From positions 1 to 64,000 of the forward strand of contig JAASSR010000003.1 in NCBI GenBank assembly GCA_021767785.1: a stretch of DNA of 64,000 nt, given 5' to 3'. Of the stretch, positions 10,568-20,238 are shown piece after piece (position 1 is the stretch's first letter; each line of letters opens with the position of its first letter). Made by a program: the position numbers and the translations under genes. The notes under the pieces are model-generated. The model did not search any database, was not told the DNA's origin, and was given only the letters and a program-made list of their open reading frames with translations. Source of the DNA: Methanolobus sp. (GTDB lineage Archaea > Halobacteriota > Methanosarcinia > Methanosarcinales > Methanosarcinaceae).

Positions 10568-10927
10568 GTATATTTTCCTCCTATGTTTCTATTCAGAAAT
10601 CACCCATTCTGGAAACGTACAGATTATAATGAAAGGTTAATTACTCTGTACCACACAGTAATTTCTGCACGAATAATTTCCACTGGGAATTCTCGGAATT
10701 ATTAAGCAACAATGACGTTTAAACCTTTTGCATCGTTTTTGACAATATCGTTATCATCTAACGCATGTAAACGCCATTGATGAAAAAATTTGACTATGTA
10801 TCCTGAAAAAATCCTGACAAATACAAATACCATTGATCATAAGATAAGGTCAAATTGCTGTAAAACCCCATAAAAGAGTCCGATCATCCATAAATATTAA
10901 GTATCCACATAATGTCTAATCCGTTCT
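10568..10927. promoter_or_regulatory. Divergent mcrB / mmp10 promoter region
   Basis: 360 bases with no gene. On the minus strand TTATAAT (10630-10624) is a possible TATA box, giving an mcr transcript start near 10600 and a leader of about 35 bases that carries the AGGAGG site of mcrB. Upstream of it, two near-copies AGTAATTTC and AATAATTTC (about 10659-10683) sit 15-16 bases apart, about one and a half helical turns, and could bind a regulator. On the plus strand TAAATATTA near 10891-10899 would place the mmp10 start close to its ATG, so that message may be almost leaderless. All sites are inferred by eye. Confidence 0.4.
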
Positions 10928-12163
10928 ATGGAGATCACCGCTGACGTAGGAGGCAATCCGGGAATAGATTGCAAGGGCTTCTGCACATACTGTTATTTTA
11001 AAAAAGTGAAAGAGAACCCTCCTTTTGGTTGCAAATACTGCTTACCCTTTAAAAAGGGATGCGATTACTGTACCAGAGGAGTAAGAGAAGCCTATTCCGG
11101 ATTCAAACCGGGAGAGTATGTATTCCAGGAACTGTACCAGAAACTCAGGATGAGTTCCGACAACATAGACAAAATAACAGTTAGTGGCGGAGGCGATATA
11201 AGTTGTTATCCGGACCTTATGGAACTTGTGGCAAACCTTGCGCAGTTCGGGCTTCCAATACACCTTGGATATACAAGTGGAAAAGGTTTTAATAAAGGTG
11301 ATGAAGCTGATTTCTTCATAGAATACGGAGTGGCCGAGGTCTCGTTCACTGTATTTGCAACAGACCCTGAACTGAGAAGAGAGTATATGCGTGACCCTGA
11401 GCCAGAAGCTTCAATTGAAGTCCTTCGTCGTTTCTGTCAGTATTGCGATGTTTATGCTGCAATAGTACTGATCCCGGGAGTAAATGACGGTGAAGTACTT
11501 GACAAGACACTTCAGGATCTGGAAGAGATGGGTGCAAAAGGTGCAATACTCATGCGTTTTGCAAACAAAACGGACCAGGGACTTATTCTGAACAACGCTC
11601 CTGTAATTGAAGATATAGAAGCACACTCAATAGAAGAGTTCCTTCAGATCGTTAGGGATGCTGATTCAAAGACTGACATACGCGTAACCGGAACACCACT
11701 TGAAGACCCAATGATCGGATGTCCTTATGCGATCAGAAACGAACAGAACGCACTGGAAAAACTTCCTGAGATAAAAAAAGAGGCAACTGTTCTTACAAGC
11801 AGAGCTTCAAAGAAAAGGCTTCAGGAAATATTCACTAAACTTGGAAGCAATGTAAATGTGGTTGCCACCGGCAAAGATATCGGGTGCCTTATAACCATAG
11901 AAGATCTGAAAGACCTTGATCTTTCAGAAGTTAAAGAAACGATTATCATCCCGGGCAGGGCGTTCGTGCATGACCCGGAAGCTACAAATGTGCTTTCAAA
12001 AGACGGGGTTTCACGTTTTGTGCGCAGAGGACCTGATATGCTCACCTATGATGGAGAGATGTCCATAGGCCTTTCGAAGAATGAAGTGCTCGAATTCGAG
12101 ATCCGCCAGTTCACAGAACTTATAAACGGGATCAATGCCCTCGGTCTTCCGGTTAAAGAATAA
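10928..12163 (+). CDS. mmp10: Methanogenesis marker 10: radical SAM McrA arginine C-methyltransferase
   Basis: 411 aa radical SAM protein with a cobalamin-linked mechanism in its family; it installs the methyl group on the active-site-region arginine of McrA (Arg286 here). The N-terminal [20 protein letters not shown] holds the CxxxCxxC-type [4Fe-4S] cysteine set, followed by further cysteines in [16 protein letters not shown] that are typical of Mmp10. ISGGG-like [14 protein letters not shown] is the SAM-binding GGE-equivalent block. The gene is divergent from mcrB, so enzyme and modifier share a promoter region. The ATG has no clear Shine-Dalgarno site. The identification is strong; the methyltransferase role comes from characterised homologues. 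Confidence 0.93.
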   Translation: MEITADVGGNPGIDCKGFCTYCYFKKVKENPPFGCKYCLPFKKGCDYCTRGVREAYSGFKPGEYVFQELYQKLRMSSDNIDKITVSGGGDISCYPDLMELVANLAQFGLPIHLGYTSGKGFNKGDEADFFIEYGVAEVSFTVFATDPELRREYMRDPEPEASIEVLRRFCQYCDVYAAIVLIPGVNDGEVLDKTLQDLEEMGAKGAILMRFANKTDQGLILNNAPVIEDIEAHSIEEFLQIVRDADSKTDIRVTGTPLEDPMIGCPYAIRNEQNALEKLPEIKKEATVLTSRASKKRLQEIFTKLGSNVNVVATGKDIGCLITIEDLKDLDLSEVKETIIIPGRAFVHDPEATNVLSKDGVSRFVRRGPDMLTYDGEMSIGLSKNEVLEFEIRQFTELINGINALGLPVKE

Positions 12164-12213
12164 GTAATGAAGCGCTGAAAATAAGATATTCATATATTTA
12201 ATATTTCAGGGAT

Positions 12214-15200
12214 CTACATGAACTCAAGAAGGCCTGCCTGCTTAGACCTGTCATTCTCAAAGAGTGATTTCATATCAAGCCCCAAAAGTTCGATCCTCTG
12301 TTTTGTATAGCTTGAAACATTGTACTCATGCGCAACCTTCTTTGAAACCTCAAGATATTTTTTCACAGCACCTTCGTGAACCGTCAGTATTACGCGACCT
12401 CCGCATTTTGGACAGATACCCGTAAGAGGAGGTCTTCGAAACTTTGCTGCACATTTGAGACATCTGGTGCCCTGCCTTGAAAATGCCCTGAGATTACCGA
12501 ACATATCCGGCAGGAAGTGAGAGATAAGAACCCTTTCGGCAACATCGGAGGAATCCACAGCACGGATCTTATCAGCCAGTGCAAGCTGGGCATCCATTTT
12601 CTCTACCATACTTCCAAGGGTCTTGTATGCACTGTGAAGAGGGCCAGAGGCTATATCGGATGTATCATGGGTGAACATAAAATGGTCATATTGTTCGGTA
12701 GTTCCAAGTCTCCCACTTACCAGGTCGATCGTGGACTCCAGTTCTTTTGGATTGGTATAATTCAGCGTAGCTTCGTAGAACTCAAGAGGATAATGATCAC
12801 AAACATCAATATTATGAGCCTCCTTATCAACTTCGTTTGGATCTATACGGGTGGTCAGTACAAGAGGAGCATCCATTTTTCCACCTCGTTTCACCGGCAG
12901 ATAATCCCTTGAGAAATTCAGCAGGCCATCCATAAGCAGCATAACACAGTCCTCATCACCATCACAGTTCCTTCTTTTCGCTGCATGGAAGAAGGGATGT
13001 GCATAGCCCACGGAAGCCTTTGTAAAACCTACCAGTCTCCCAAGTACACCTGCCGATGTATGAGGTGCAAGACCCATAAGCATAACTCCTACAAGATCTT
13101 CAAGTTTCTCTGCCCTGTAATAAGGTTCCTCTCCATAGTACTTCACAAGCAGATCATCGATATACTTCGTGGTTCTAAGGAGATATTCACCACATTCACG
13201 TGAAACAACCAGATCCTGGACCTTCAGGGAGACCACCTGATCATCACGCTGGAGAGGATCACCGTAAATATCTTCAGTATAGCCTATCTGCTTCAGTTTC
13301 TCAAAACCGATCCCGAGTTCATCTGCACGAATGTGCGTAAGCGGTATATCTGACATATCGTACCTGACAGTGCCATCCTTGAAAGTATAAAGCTCATATT
13401 TTGCACGCAGAATGCCTTTCTCAAGAGGTTCCGGCGTCATTGTGCCGGACATCATGCGCTTTACACCTTTAACTTCAATATTCTCACGTTCACCAAGTTT
13501 TGCAAAGGCAGCCTGATATATTTCCCTGAAATTTATGTCCTGCATCTTCACACAGGTTGTTTTAGAGCCGCATTTCGGACATTCTTCCTTCTGCACCGAG
13601 ATACCGCACCTGGGACAGAATAATCTGGGCACAGTGAATTCACCACAGCCGCAACGATACATGAAACTCTCCGTCCCGCATGCAGGACACACCCTCTCAC
13701 CTATTTCAACTCTTATCCTTCCTACCTTCCCGTTCATTGAGGACATATAGCTTGCTGCAGCTTCCATTTTTCGGGTATTGCCGGCAGAATCCCCGATAGG
13801 GAACAATACATGCGGAGCAGGGGACATTTTTCTCCTGTTAGATTTTTCCGGTCGCCCCATCCGTGCACCTATCCTTATTGGAGCACGGGCCCGAACGAGC
13901 ATACCACTTATTTCATTTACAGCTTCCAGAGTTTCGGTAGCCTGCACACTGTCCTGTTTAATGGAAAGATCCCTGTTAAGTCCGAGGCATCTTACAAACG
14001 GGAGAGGTTCATCAATGATTATTGTGTCATCAGCTACTTTGTGCAGAACAAGAAGTTTCTCAAGAATGGTCTTTATCCCGCTATTGTCTGCAAGTTCAAG
14101 AGGTAGTTTCAGGGAATCGCCCACTGTTGAAATCTCTCCGTATCCTGATACAAAAGAAGCAAGTGTTCTGTATTCGTTTATAGAGATGTCATGCCAGAGA
14201 TGAGTATGGGCAGGATGCAGAGGGACATTATAAGTATCACATATTTCCAGTGCTATTTCCTGTGAAGGTGAGCTCAGTTCTTCCCTTGAATAAGGCGAAT
14301 CATCAACAGCTTTCTCAAATTCCTGAATCCACCATTCAAAACAATATGAAGAAGGTACAAGCGGATGATTGTTCTCAAGAAAATCCCCGTAATTGATAAG
14401 GATCTCACCAATATCTATAATACATTCCACTTCAGGATGGATATCTATAGCCATCTGCTCATCGTCAACCCTTATTAAGTCTCCTGACCTTAGCCTTACC
14501 GTAGGACCTTCTATGCTGTCCACCGGAGCCATTCCCGCAGCTTTACCCGGGCGTTCAACTTTCAACTGAGTACCTGCAACAATGAAACTGTCCATTATAT
14601 ACATACTTGCAGGACTAATGCCTGCTGCCGCAAATGAAGTATTGCGGGAGCGACCGTATCTTAATCTGAAACCACCCGGACGCATGGGATGGGAGAAAAC
14701 AGGTCTGCCGGCAATCAGATCCCGCAGATATTTGTCCTTGGGTTTCACACCAACGAAATCTTCGTTATCATCATCCTCTGAGCCCTTGGTTCCGGCTATG
14801 AGCGTATCAAGCCATTCCCATCCATCCATGTTAAGTTTGTTCACATGTTTCTGGATCTTTGGAGCTTTTAGGGCCATACCTTCAGCAAGGACCAGAGCCA
14901 TACCGCCACGTGCCCTGTTTGTCTCTATCCTGTCAAGATTCCTGTAACCTTCAACTTCCTCGGCCTCTGTGGGCTCTCCATCCACACATATAGGACAATT
15001 GTCAACTATCAATCTTATTTCATCTTCCGAGGGAGTGTACTGAAGGGTTGCAACACGCCTGTAGAGCAGGATCTCCTCAACATACCTTTCAACTTCTTCC
15101 TTACGGGGCTTGAACTTATCAATACCTACCGCACGGCGCACATAATCTCCCACAAGTACCGAAAGTGCCTGGGCAGTACCCCCGGCACTGCGTATGGGGC

Positions 15201-15636
15201 CGGAGTAATATATCCTTATGAATTCAGTGCCATCATCGTTCTTGTCGATGGCAACCCGATCAATACCTTCAATCGGCGCGGCAACAACACCCTCTGTGAG
15301 CATTGCCACGGAGACACGGATAGCAGCCTCGATGGCTTCCTCCCTGGACTCGAACTCGCCCACAACACCTTCTGCAACTGCTTTACCTATTGCCAGGGCA
15401 CCTTCTTCACGGGACATGGTCTCATCGAATATGCGTATCTGTTCCGCAACACCTTTAACACCGATCAGATTCTCTACCCTGTCAGCAAGGTCCTTGGCCA
15501 GAGGAATCTCTATATGTGGTTTTGGATCTCTGCCCTTTGAACGCGCACCGTTTGCAATTTCAATCTCTTTATGCAGTTTGGACTCAAGTGTCCTGAAGTA
15601 TTCCCTCATGGAATCGCTAACTACTATCTCGCCCAT
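12214..15636 (-). CDS. polC: DNA polymerase D (PolII) large subunit DP2
   Basis: Catalytic subunit of the heterodimeric archaeal replicative polymerase PolD. 1140 aa, the normal length, with no intein. The catalytic aspartates lie in NCDGDEDC at about residues 889-896. Zinc-binding cysteine clusters are seen at [16 protein letters not shown] and [17 protein letters not shown] in the middle, and CLKCAAKF...CPKCGGR near the C-terminus. The N-terminal [20 protein letters not shown] block is also diagnostic. The small exonuclease subunit DP1 is not in this window, which is common. The gene is convergent with mmp10 and begins at ATG 15636 with GAGG ten bases upstream. Confidence 0.97.
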   Translation of the reverse strand: MGEIVVSDSMREYFRTLESKLHKEIEIANGARSKGRDPKPHIEIPLAKDLADRVENLIGVKGVAEQIRIFDETMSREEGALAIGKAVAEGVVGEFESREEAIEAAIRVSVAMLTEGVVAAPIEGIDRVAIDKNDDGTEFIRIYYSGPIRSAGGTAQALSVLVGDYVRRAVGIDKFKPRKEEVERYVEEILLYRRVATLQYTPSEDEIRLIVDNCPICVDGEPTEAEEVEGYRNLDRIETNRARGGMALVLAEGMALKAPKIQKHVNKLNMDGWEWLDTLIAGTKGSEDDDNEDFVGVKPKDKYLRDLIAGRPVFSHPMRPGGFRLRYGRSRNTSFAAAGISPASMYIMDSFIVAGTQLKVERPGKAAGMAPVDSIEGPTVRLRSGDLIRVDDEQMAIDIHPEVECIIDIGEILINYGDFLENNHPLVPSSYCFEWWIQEFEKAVDDSPYSREELSSPSQEIALEICDTYNVPLHPAHTHLWHDISINEYRTLASFVSGYGEISTVGDSLKLPLELADNSGIKTILEKLLVLHKVADDTIIIDEPLPFVRCLGLNRDLSIKQDSVQATETLEAVNEISGMLVRARAPIRIGARMGRPEKSNRRKMSPAPHVLFPIGDSAGNTRKMEAAASYMSSMNGKVGRIRVEIGERVCPACGTESFMYRCGCGEFTVPRLFCPRCGISVQKEECPKCGSKTTCVKMQDINFREIYQAAFAKLGERENIEVKGVKRMMSGTMTPEPLEKGILRAKYELYTFKDGTVRYDMSDIPLTHIRADELGIGFEKLKQIGYTEDIYGDPLQRDDQVVSLKVQDLVVSRECGEYLLRTTKYIDDLLVKYYGEEPYYRAEKLEDLVGVMLMGLAPHTSAGVLGRLVGFTKASVGYAHPFFHAAKRRNCDGDEDCVMLLMDGLLNFSRDYLPVKRGGKMDAPLVLTTRIDPNEVDKEAHNIDVCDHYPLEFYEATLNYTNPKELESTIDLVSGRLGTTEQYDHFMFTHDTSDIASGPLHSAYKTLGSMVEKMDAQLALADKIRAVDSSDVAERVLISHFLPDMFGNLRAFSRQGTRCLKCAAKFRRPPLTGICPKCGGRVILTVHEGAVKKYLEVSKKVAHEYNVSSYTKQRIELLGLDMKSLFENDRSKQAGLLEFM

Positions 15637-15775
15637 TAAGAATCGTCCTCAATAAAATCGGAATATGTATTTGTTCTTCAAATTTGTTTTCCTGAGAGTA
15701 AACAGGTTATTATTTATGTATAAAAGCAATAAATAAAATAATATAAAAATATACTCAATATTCGGGAGGATATGG

Positions 15776-16237
15776 ATGAAAAACCAATTAATGATTCTAA
15801 TAATACTACTAGCAACCCTTGTTCCGGCTGCAAGTGCCGATATTGTCAATGATCTTGACATAAAGGTAAATGAATACAATGAATATACAGAACAGGTACC
15901 TTCGTTCCTTAAAACCCTTCTGGGAAATGAGGTCATAAAACTGGTAATAATGACAAATGAAGGAGAGGAAGTATATATAAAAGCGGTCACAGAGGATGCT
16001 TTTATTACTACCTTTGAGGAAATCGACGAGAACACCCAGATCGATGAAACGATGATAGTTGGAACCGATGAAGAAACAATTCAGAACATACTTAGTTCAG
16101 AGGATCCGCTGGGAACGTTCATCGATGCAAAAGAAAATGGCAAAATAATAATTAAGCCCGTTGGTATTGTGAACAATGTTACATTTACTATGGCAAACGT
16201 AATATTGAAATTGTCACAATTCCTGGGACTTGCATAA
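15776..16237 (+). CDS. Secreted SCP2-like small protein (hypothetical)
   Basis: 153 aa. An N-terminal signal peptide is visible: MKNQ followed by a hydrophobic stretch ending ...VPAASA, so the mature protein probably starts near residue 22 and acts outside the membrane. The remainder is acidic, with the pattern of an SCP2-type small-molecule-binding fold: IVGTDEETIQNIL, DPLGTFIDAKENGKI and a hydrophobic C-terminal helix. That resemblance is my inference; the function is unknown. GGGAGG six bases before the ATG gives a good start. It is divergent from the PolD gene with about 140 bases between and seems monocistronic. Confidence 0.7.
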   Translation: MKNQLMILIILLATLVPAASADIVNDLDIKVNEYNEYTEQVPSFLKTLLGNEVIKLVIMTNEGEEVYIKAVTEDAFITTFEEIDENTQIDETMIVGTDEETIQNILSSEDPLGTFIDAKENGKIIIKPVGIVNNVTFTMANVILKLSQFLGLA

Positions 16238-16288
16238 AAAACAGTCATATACAAAGATTACTTTTAGAAACAATGTTAAGTAAGCCGG

Positions 16289-16516
16289 TCAGCGAATATC
16301 CAGTTCACTGGCCATTTCTTTATACACCTTACCTTTGTCAGTAGTGACAAACATGTTACCTTTCTGTTCGATCAATTGTTTATCTTCCAATCTTTCAAGA
16401 TATTTATTTGCAATTGTTGAATTGAGATTTGCCCCATAAACAATCTGTGTCTTCTTTGCGCCTTGCATGGCTATCTTTAAGATAGCAATTGTAATATCCA
16501 ACCTACTACGCCTGAT
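16289..16516 (-). CDS. Small winged-helix DNA-binding protein (HTH_45 / ArnR1-like)
   Basis: About 75 aa, a single winged-helix domain of the archaeal family marked by ILKIAMQGAKKTQIVYGANLN, then a recognition-helix region STIANKYLERLEDKQLI and a short wing MFVTTDKGKVY. It is a predicted transcription regulator with unknown targets. The start is odd. The conserved family opening, RRSRLDI, is present in frame, but only a TTG at 16501 (inside that motif) offers a standard start. Full-length family matches require ATC at 16516 or ATT at 16522; GGGGG lies seven bases before the ATC. A stop codon follows a few codons further upstream. Alone on the minus strand, opposite the secreted protein. Confidence 0.75.
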   Translation of the reverse strand: MRRSRLDITIAILKIAMQGAKKTQIVYGANLNSTIANKYLERLEDKQLIEQKGNMFVTTDKGKVYKEMASELDIR

Positions 16517-16731
16517 AGTAATGCCCCCAGCATCCTATAATATATTGTACCACAATAAATCTTTGATATAAAATCAGCCACACTAAACTAATTTGCTGAT
16601 TACCACTATCTGTAAAAAGTATAATTCACTATCTATTTAAGACCTTCGATGCTAAATTACTCAGTAAATATGTTACTAATAATATAATGTGAAAATCAGA
16701 ATGAACAGCTTACCTGCAGACAACAGTTAAA

Positions 16732-16740
16732 TTTATAATA
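16732..16740 (+). promoter_or_regulatory. Putative TATA box for tRNA-Leu
   Basis: TTTATAATA centred at about 16736 predicts a transcript start near 16762, about a dozen bases before the mature tRNA-Leu 5' end. Spacing fits archaeal promoters. The same transcript could run on into the fumarase genes. Confidence 0.45.
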
Positions 16741-16774
16741 AATACGGCAATAGAGGTATCGTTGAATCTCGAAT

Positions 16775-16860
16775 GCGGGAGTAACCAAGCGGCCAACGGT
16801 GGCAGACTCAAGATCTGCTCGCGCAGGCGTTCGGGGGTTCGAATCCCTTCTCCCGCACCA
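16775..16860 (+). tRNA. tRNA-Leu (anticodon CAA)
   Basis: A class II tRNA. Acceptor stem GCGGGAG (16775-16781) pairs with CTCCCGC (16850-16856), followed by discriminator A and an encoded CCA. The anticodon stem GCAGA/TCTGC encloses the loop CTCAAGA, giving anticodon CAA, which reads UUG leucine codons. A long variable arm with a CGC/GCG stem and the T-loop TTCGAAT confirm the leucine class. No intron is present. The fumarase alpha gene starts only 18 bases downstream. Confidence 0.96.
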
Positions 16861-16878
16861 CACTAAAGGTGATCTTTT

Positions 16879-17718
16879 TTGCCAAATTCAATTGATCATG
16901 ATACTGTTATGTCGGCTGTTATTGATATTTTAAGAGAGGCTGAGACCGTACTGCCAGATGATGTTACAAAGGCACTGAAAAAAGCGGCATCTGAAGAAAG
17001 CTCACCTGTGGCCGGGGAACAACTTGCAGCGATCCTGAAGAACATAGAGGTCGCATCCGGTAAAAAAGTTCCCATGTGTCAGGATACAGGCATTCTTATT
17101 TTCTTCGTTGAGATCGGACGCGATTTGGAACTGGATTTCAGACTGGAGGATGCTATTATTGAAGGCGTCAAAAAAGCAACACAATCAATACCACTGCGTC
17201 CCAATGCCGTGGATCCTATAAACCGCAATAACAGCGGAAATAATACAGGCAACGGTATTCCCGATATTAAGTACGAATTTGTCGAAGGTAATAGTTTAAA
17301 GATAACTGTCGCCCCGAAGGGGGCGGGTTCAGAGAACATGAGTGCTATTAAGATGTTCAATCCCACAGAAAAGGACAGTATACGTAATTTTGTACTTGAG
17401 ACCGTGCTGAATGCCGGAGGAAAACCCTGTCCTCCTGTAATTGTAGGCGTGGGTATTGGCGGTTCCTTTGACAAAGCTGCAAGACTTGCAAAATCCGCTC
17501 TGCTCAAAAAAACAGATGATATGGATGATGAAGAAAAAAACCTGTTAAAAGAAATAAATGATCTGGGAATAGGTCCAATGGGACTCGGAGGTAACACAAC
17601 CGCACTTGCAGTACACATTAAAAAAGCTCACTGTCATACAGCCTCCCTCCCGGTTGCTGTGAACATCCAGTGCTGGGCAAATCGTCATGCTTCAGTGGTC
17701 CTGGGCGGTGATGCATAA
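16879..17718 (+). CDS. fumA: Fumarate hydratase, class I, alpha subunit
   Basis: 279 aa N-terminal-type subunit of the two-subunit oxygen-sensitive [4Fe-4S] fumarase, which hydrates fumarate to L-malate reversibly. The cluster cysteines are visible in [23 protein letters not shown] and the C-terminal [17 protein letters not shown] region. [15 protein letters not shown] is a further family block. Translation begins at TTG 16879, supported by AAGGTGAT six bases earlier. It overlaps the beta subunit gene by one base (TAATG), a clear coupled pair. In methanogens this enzyme belongs to the incomplete TCA pathway. Confidence 0.95.
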   Translation: MPNSIDHDTVMSAVIDILREAETVLPDDVTKALKKAASEESSPVAGEQLAAILKNIEVASGKKVPMCQDTGILIFFVEIGRDLELDFRLEDAIIEGVKKATQSIPLRPNAVDPINRNNSGNNTGNGIPDIKYEFVEGNSLKITVAPKGAGSENMSAIKMFNPTEKDSIRNFVLETVLNAGGKPCPPVIVGVGIGGSFDKAARLAKSALLKKTDDMDDEEKNLLKEINDLGIGPMGLGGNTTALAVHIKKAHCHTASLPVAVNIQCWANRHASVVLGGDA

Positions 17719-18293
17719 TGGAATACAGACTTAACACACCACTGAAAAAAGAAGATGTAATAAACTTAAAAGCCGGAGATATTGTTTATTTAAGTGGCAG
17801 AATCTTCACTGCAAGAGACGAAGCACATGCAAGAATTCTTGAAATGGCAAAAGAAAATAAAGAGCTGCCATTTGAACTTGAGGGTTCTGTGATATACCAT
17901 TGCGGACCTCTCATGAAAGAAAAAGAGAACGGATGGGATGTAATTGCCGCCGGACCCACCACAAGCACCCGCATGTCCAAAATGACACCTGAACTCCTGA
18001 AGATACATGCAGTACGTGCCTTTGTAGGTAAAGGAGGAATGGATAACGTTGCGGATTCAATGAACGAGAAAGCTGTTTATCTGGCATTTACAGGCGGCTG
18101 TGCAGCACTTGCGGCAATAAGCATTGAAAAAGTAAATGCCGTACACTGGATTGACCTTGGCATGCCTGAAGCAGTCTGGGAACTTGAAGTTGAGAATTTC
18201 GGACCACTTGTTGTAGGAATAGATTCCCATGGAAGTGATCTTTTCACAGACGTCAGAAATAAAGCAATGGAAACTTATTCAAAAATTGAATAA
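17718..18293 (+). CDS. fumB: Fumarate hydratase, class I, beta subunit
   Basis: 191 aa C-terminal-type subunit of the iron-sulfur fumarase. It contains the swivel-domain signatures [35 protein letters not shown] and FVGKGGM that contribute the substrate-binding part of the active site. It is encoded directly after the alpha subunit, sharing one base with its stop codon. The stop is followed, with opposite orientation, by the Tad-like locus. Confidence 0.95.
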   Translation: MEYRLNTPLKKEDVINLKAGDIVYLSGRIFTARDEAHARILEMAKENKELPFELEGSVIYHCGPLMKEKENGWDVIAAGPTTSTRMSKMTPELLKIHAVRAFVGKGGMDNVADSMNEKAVYLAFTGGCAALAAISIEKVNAVHWIDLGMPEAVWELEVENFGPLVVGIDSHGSDLFTDVRNKAMETYSKIE

Positions 18294-18326
18294 GTTATAT
18301 TTTTACTTTATTGAACGATCTTTTTC

Positions 18327-19313
18327 TCAGATAACGAACGTAAATACCGCCCAGGCGATCAGTGTCAGTATAATAGAGTGCTTAAGTCCCTGGAACACAG
18401 AACCTTCACCCATCTGTCCTGCCACAAGTCCACTCATAAAACCCTGGATAACACCAGTGTGCATCATCAAACGGGTATATTTTGCCGGATCAAAGGCTCC
18501 TATGAACTGACTTCCTGCTCCTGCTGCCTGAGCAGCTTTGCCTGCCTCTGCCATGGTAGGAACAAATGTTGATGTAAGCATACCAATTACAAAAAGGAAA
18601 ACAAAGAACGACATGTAACTGATGACCACATAAACCATCATGTTACCACGTCTTTCTCTTTCCAGCAGTTTTACTTCCCTTGCATCACGGGCTGCAGCTT
18701 CAAGAACAGATGCTACACGACCTCCTGCAGTGCTTGCCTGCGTTATGAGGGAAACGGAACGAACAATGATAGGAGTTGATATTCTTTTTGCGAAATTGTT
18801 CAGTGATTCTTCAAAAGAAACACCCCAGGACATTGAATTATCCATACTCTGGACTTCTTTGGTCAGGGCACCATATTCGCCTTTTGCAACCGTATTAACA
18901 GCTCTTGGAAGGGTAAGTCCCGCCCTGCTCATTTCAGATATATCTCTCAAAAATGTTGGAAGGTATTCTTCGATGGTGTCGGTTCTTTTGAACTTTTTAT
19001 GAAAAGTGATTGCAGGAGGAGTAATAGATATGAGAACAGTAAAAATGATCACATCATCTATCAATGGAGTGCCCCATGTAGCTGTCATACCTATAGCGAA
19101 AAATATCAAAGCGAAAGGCACACTGAGCAGGAAAGTATATTCAGGATACAGATAAAGTGTTTTAAAGGGATCCTTGAAGAATTCCTTCACAAGCACATTC
19201 TTTGCAGCTTCTTCCATTTTACTGTCAATAAGAGTATCTTCAAGCTCTGAAAGCTCCTCCTCTGTCAGAGACTCAGTGGATTGTGGTTGTTTAAAAATAT
19301 CCATGATCTTCAT
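18327..19313 (-). CDS. TadC-like type II secretion F-domain membrane protein (distal)
   Basis: 328 aa membrane platform protein of an archaeal type II/IV secretion or pilus system. An acidic cytoplasmic N-terminal region of about 70 residues is followed by a pair of membrane segments (LLSVPFALIFFAIGM and VIIFTVLISITPPAI). Next is a GspF/T2SSF domain, with LPTFLRDISEMSRAGLTLPRAV and ITQASTAGGRVASVLEAAA, and then C-terminal membrane helices. It is the last gene of a four-gene minus-strand cluster (ParA-like, ATPase, TadC-like, TadC-like), one base after its neighbour. The start follows GGAGG. Confidence 0.85.
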   Translation of the reverse strand: MKIMDIFKQPQSTESLTEEELSELEDTLIDSKMEEAAKNVLVKEFFKDPFKTLYLYPEYTFLLSVPFALIFFAIGMTATWGTPLIDDVIIFTVLISITPPAITFHKKFKRTDTIEEYLPTFLRDISEMSRAGLTLPRAVNTVAKGEYGALTKEVQSMDNSMSWGVSFEESLNNFAKRISTPIIVRSVSLITQASTAGGRVASVLEAAARDAREVKLLERERRGNMMVYVVISYMSFFVFLFVIGMLTSTFVPTMAEAGKAAQAAGAGSQFIGAFDPAKYTRLMMHTGVIQGFMSGLVAGQMGEGSVFQGLKHSIILTLIAWAVFTFVI

Positions 19314-19314
19314 T

Positions 19315-20238
19315 TCAGGCCTCCGGAGTAAGTGTGCTGATAAGTACTACATATATTATGCTGCCAATGGGTATCAAAGCATAGATGATAACATAAAGGA
19401 ATATGAGTTGCGCATTTCCCATAATGGACATGATGGATATTACCACCACAAGGAAAAGAGGACCTGCTACAAAAGCAGTAACATAGGTCTCTCCCAGAAG
19501 ACCCAGCGTCTCCAGGAATTCTTTCTGGTTCTGACGATTTTCCATTATATACTGTTCTGTCTTAACCTGAAAATAAGGTTCAAGATGACCTCCCGAAGTA
19601 ACAACTGTAATTGCTCCCTGAAGGAAATCCTGCAATGCAGGAGAAGGAGTTGTTACTGAAAGGTTTTTCATGGCAGTTACAAGGTCATGCCCGAGTAACT
19701 CTATATCACGTACAAGATAACGACATTCCACTGACATCTCACCATATATATCATTATTTGCAAGTGATCTGAAAAGATCCACAGGAAGAACTCCTGCACC
19801 TGACATTGCAGACATGTAGTTCACAGCATAGGGAAGCATACTGTCAATTCTTCTTTTCCTGTCACCTGCCATGATAACTGGATAAAGCAGGAAAAGTTTG
19901 TAAACGAGCCCAAAAGCAAGAACTGTAACAACTATTCCGAAAAAGATGCCCAGAAACAGGGACTTATACTGCAGATATGGTGCAACCCATGCAGGAAACA
20001 TTATTCTTGTAGGAGAGACTTCAGGTACACCGAATACTAACAAAAGGAAAGAAATAACAATAAGAGCCACCAGTGCACTTAAGATCGAACTTAGCAATGC
20101 ACCTGACATATAAACATCAAAGGCCATATCGATCCTGTTCTTCAGGAGATCATGGCGCAGACCGAAGTATTCGATCCTCTTTTTCTCGTAGTGTTTACCA
20201 AAAAGATTGTACGCTAAGACAAAATACGGATTAGCCAT
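19315..20238 (-). CDS. TadC-like type II secretion F-domain membrane protein (proximal)
   Basis: 307 aa paralogue-like partner of the following TadC-like protein, with several hydrophobic segments and the T2SSF signatures IDSMLPYAVNYMSAMSGAG and LLGHDLVTAMKNLSV. Tad-like systems often carry two such proteins (TadB and TadC) that form the inner-membrane platform. Its start overlaps the end of the ATPase gene by 8 bases, implying coupled synthesis with the motor it anchors. Role is by analogy. Confidence 0.85.
   Translation of the reverse strand: MANPYFVLAYNLFGKHYEKKRIEYFGLRHDLLKNRIDMAFDVYMSGALLSSILSALVALIVISFLLLVFGVPEVSPTRIMFPAWVAPYLQYKSLFLGIFFGIVVTVLAFGLVYKLFLLYPVIMAGDRKRRIDSMLPYAVNYMSAMSGAGVLPVDLFRSLANNDIYGEMSVECRYLVRDIELLGHDLVTAMKNLSVTTPSPALQDFLQGAITVVTSGGHLEPYFQVKTEQYIMENRQNQKEFLETLGLLGETYVTAFVAGPLFLVVVISIMSIMGNAQLIFLYVIIYALIPIGSIIYVVLISTLTPEA

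Noticed and set aside
13778-14203. 141-codon ORF antisense to the PolD gene
   Set aside because: Low-complexity Ser/Arg-rich translation typical of a shadow frame; PolD coding is unambiguous.
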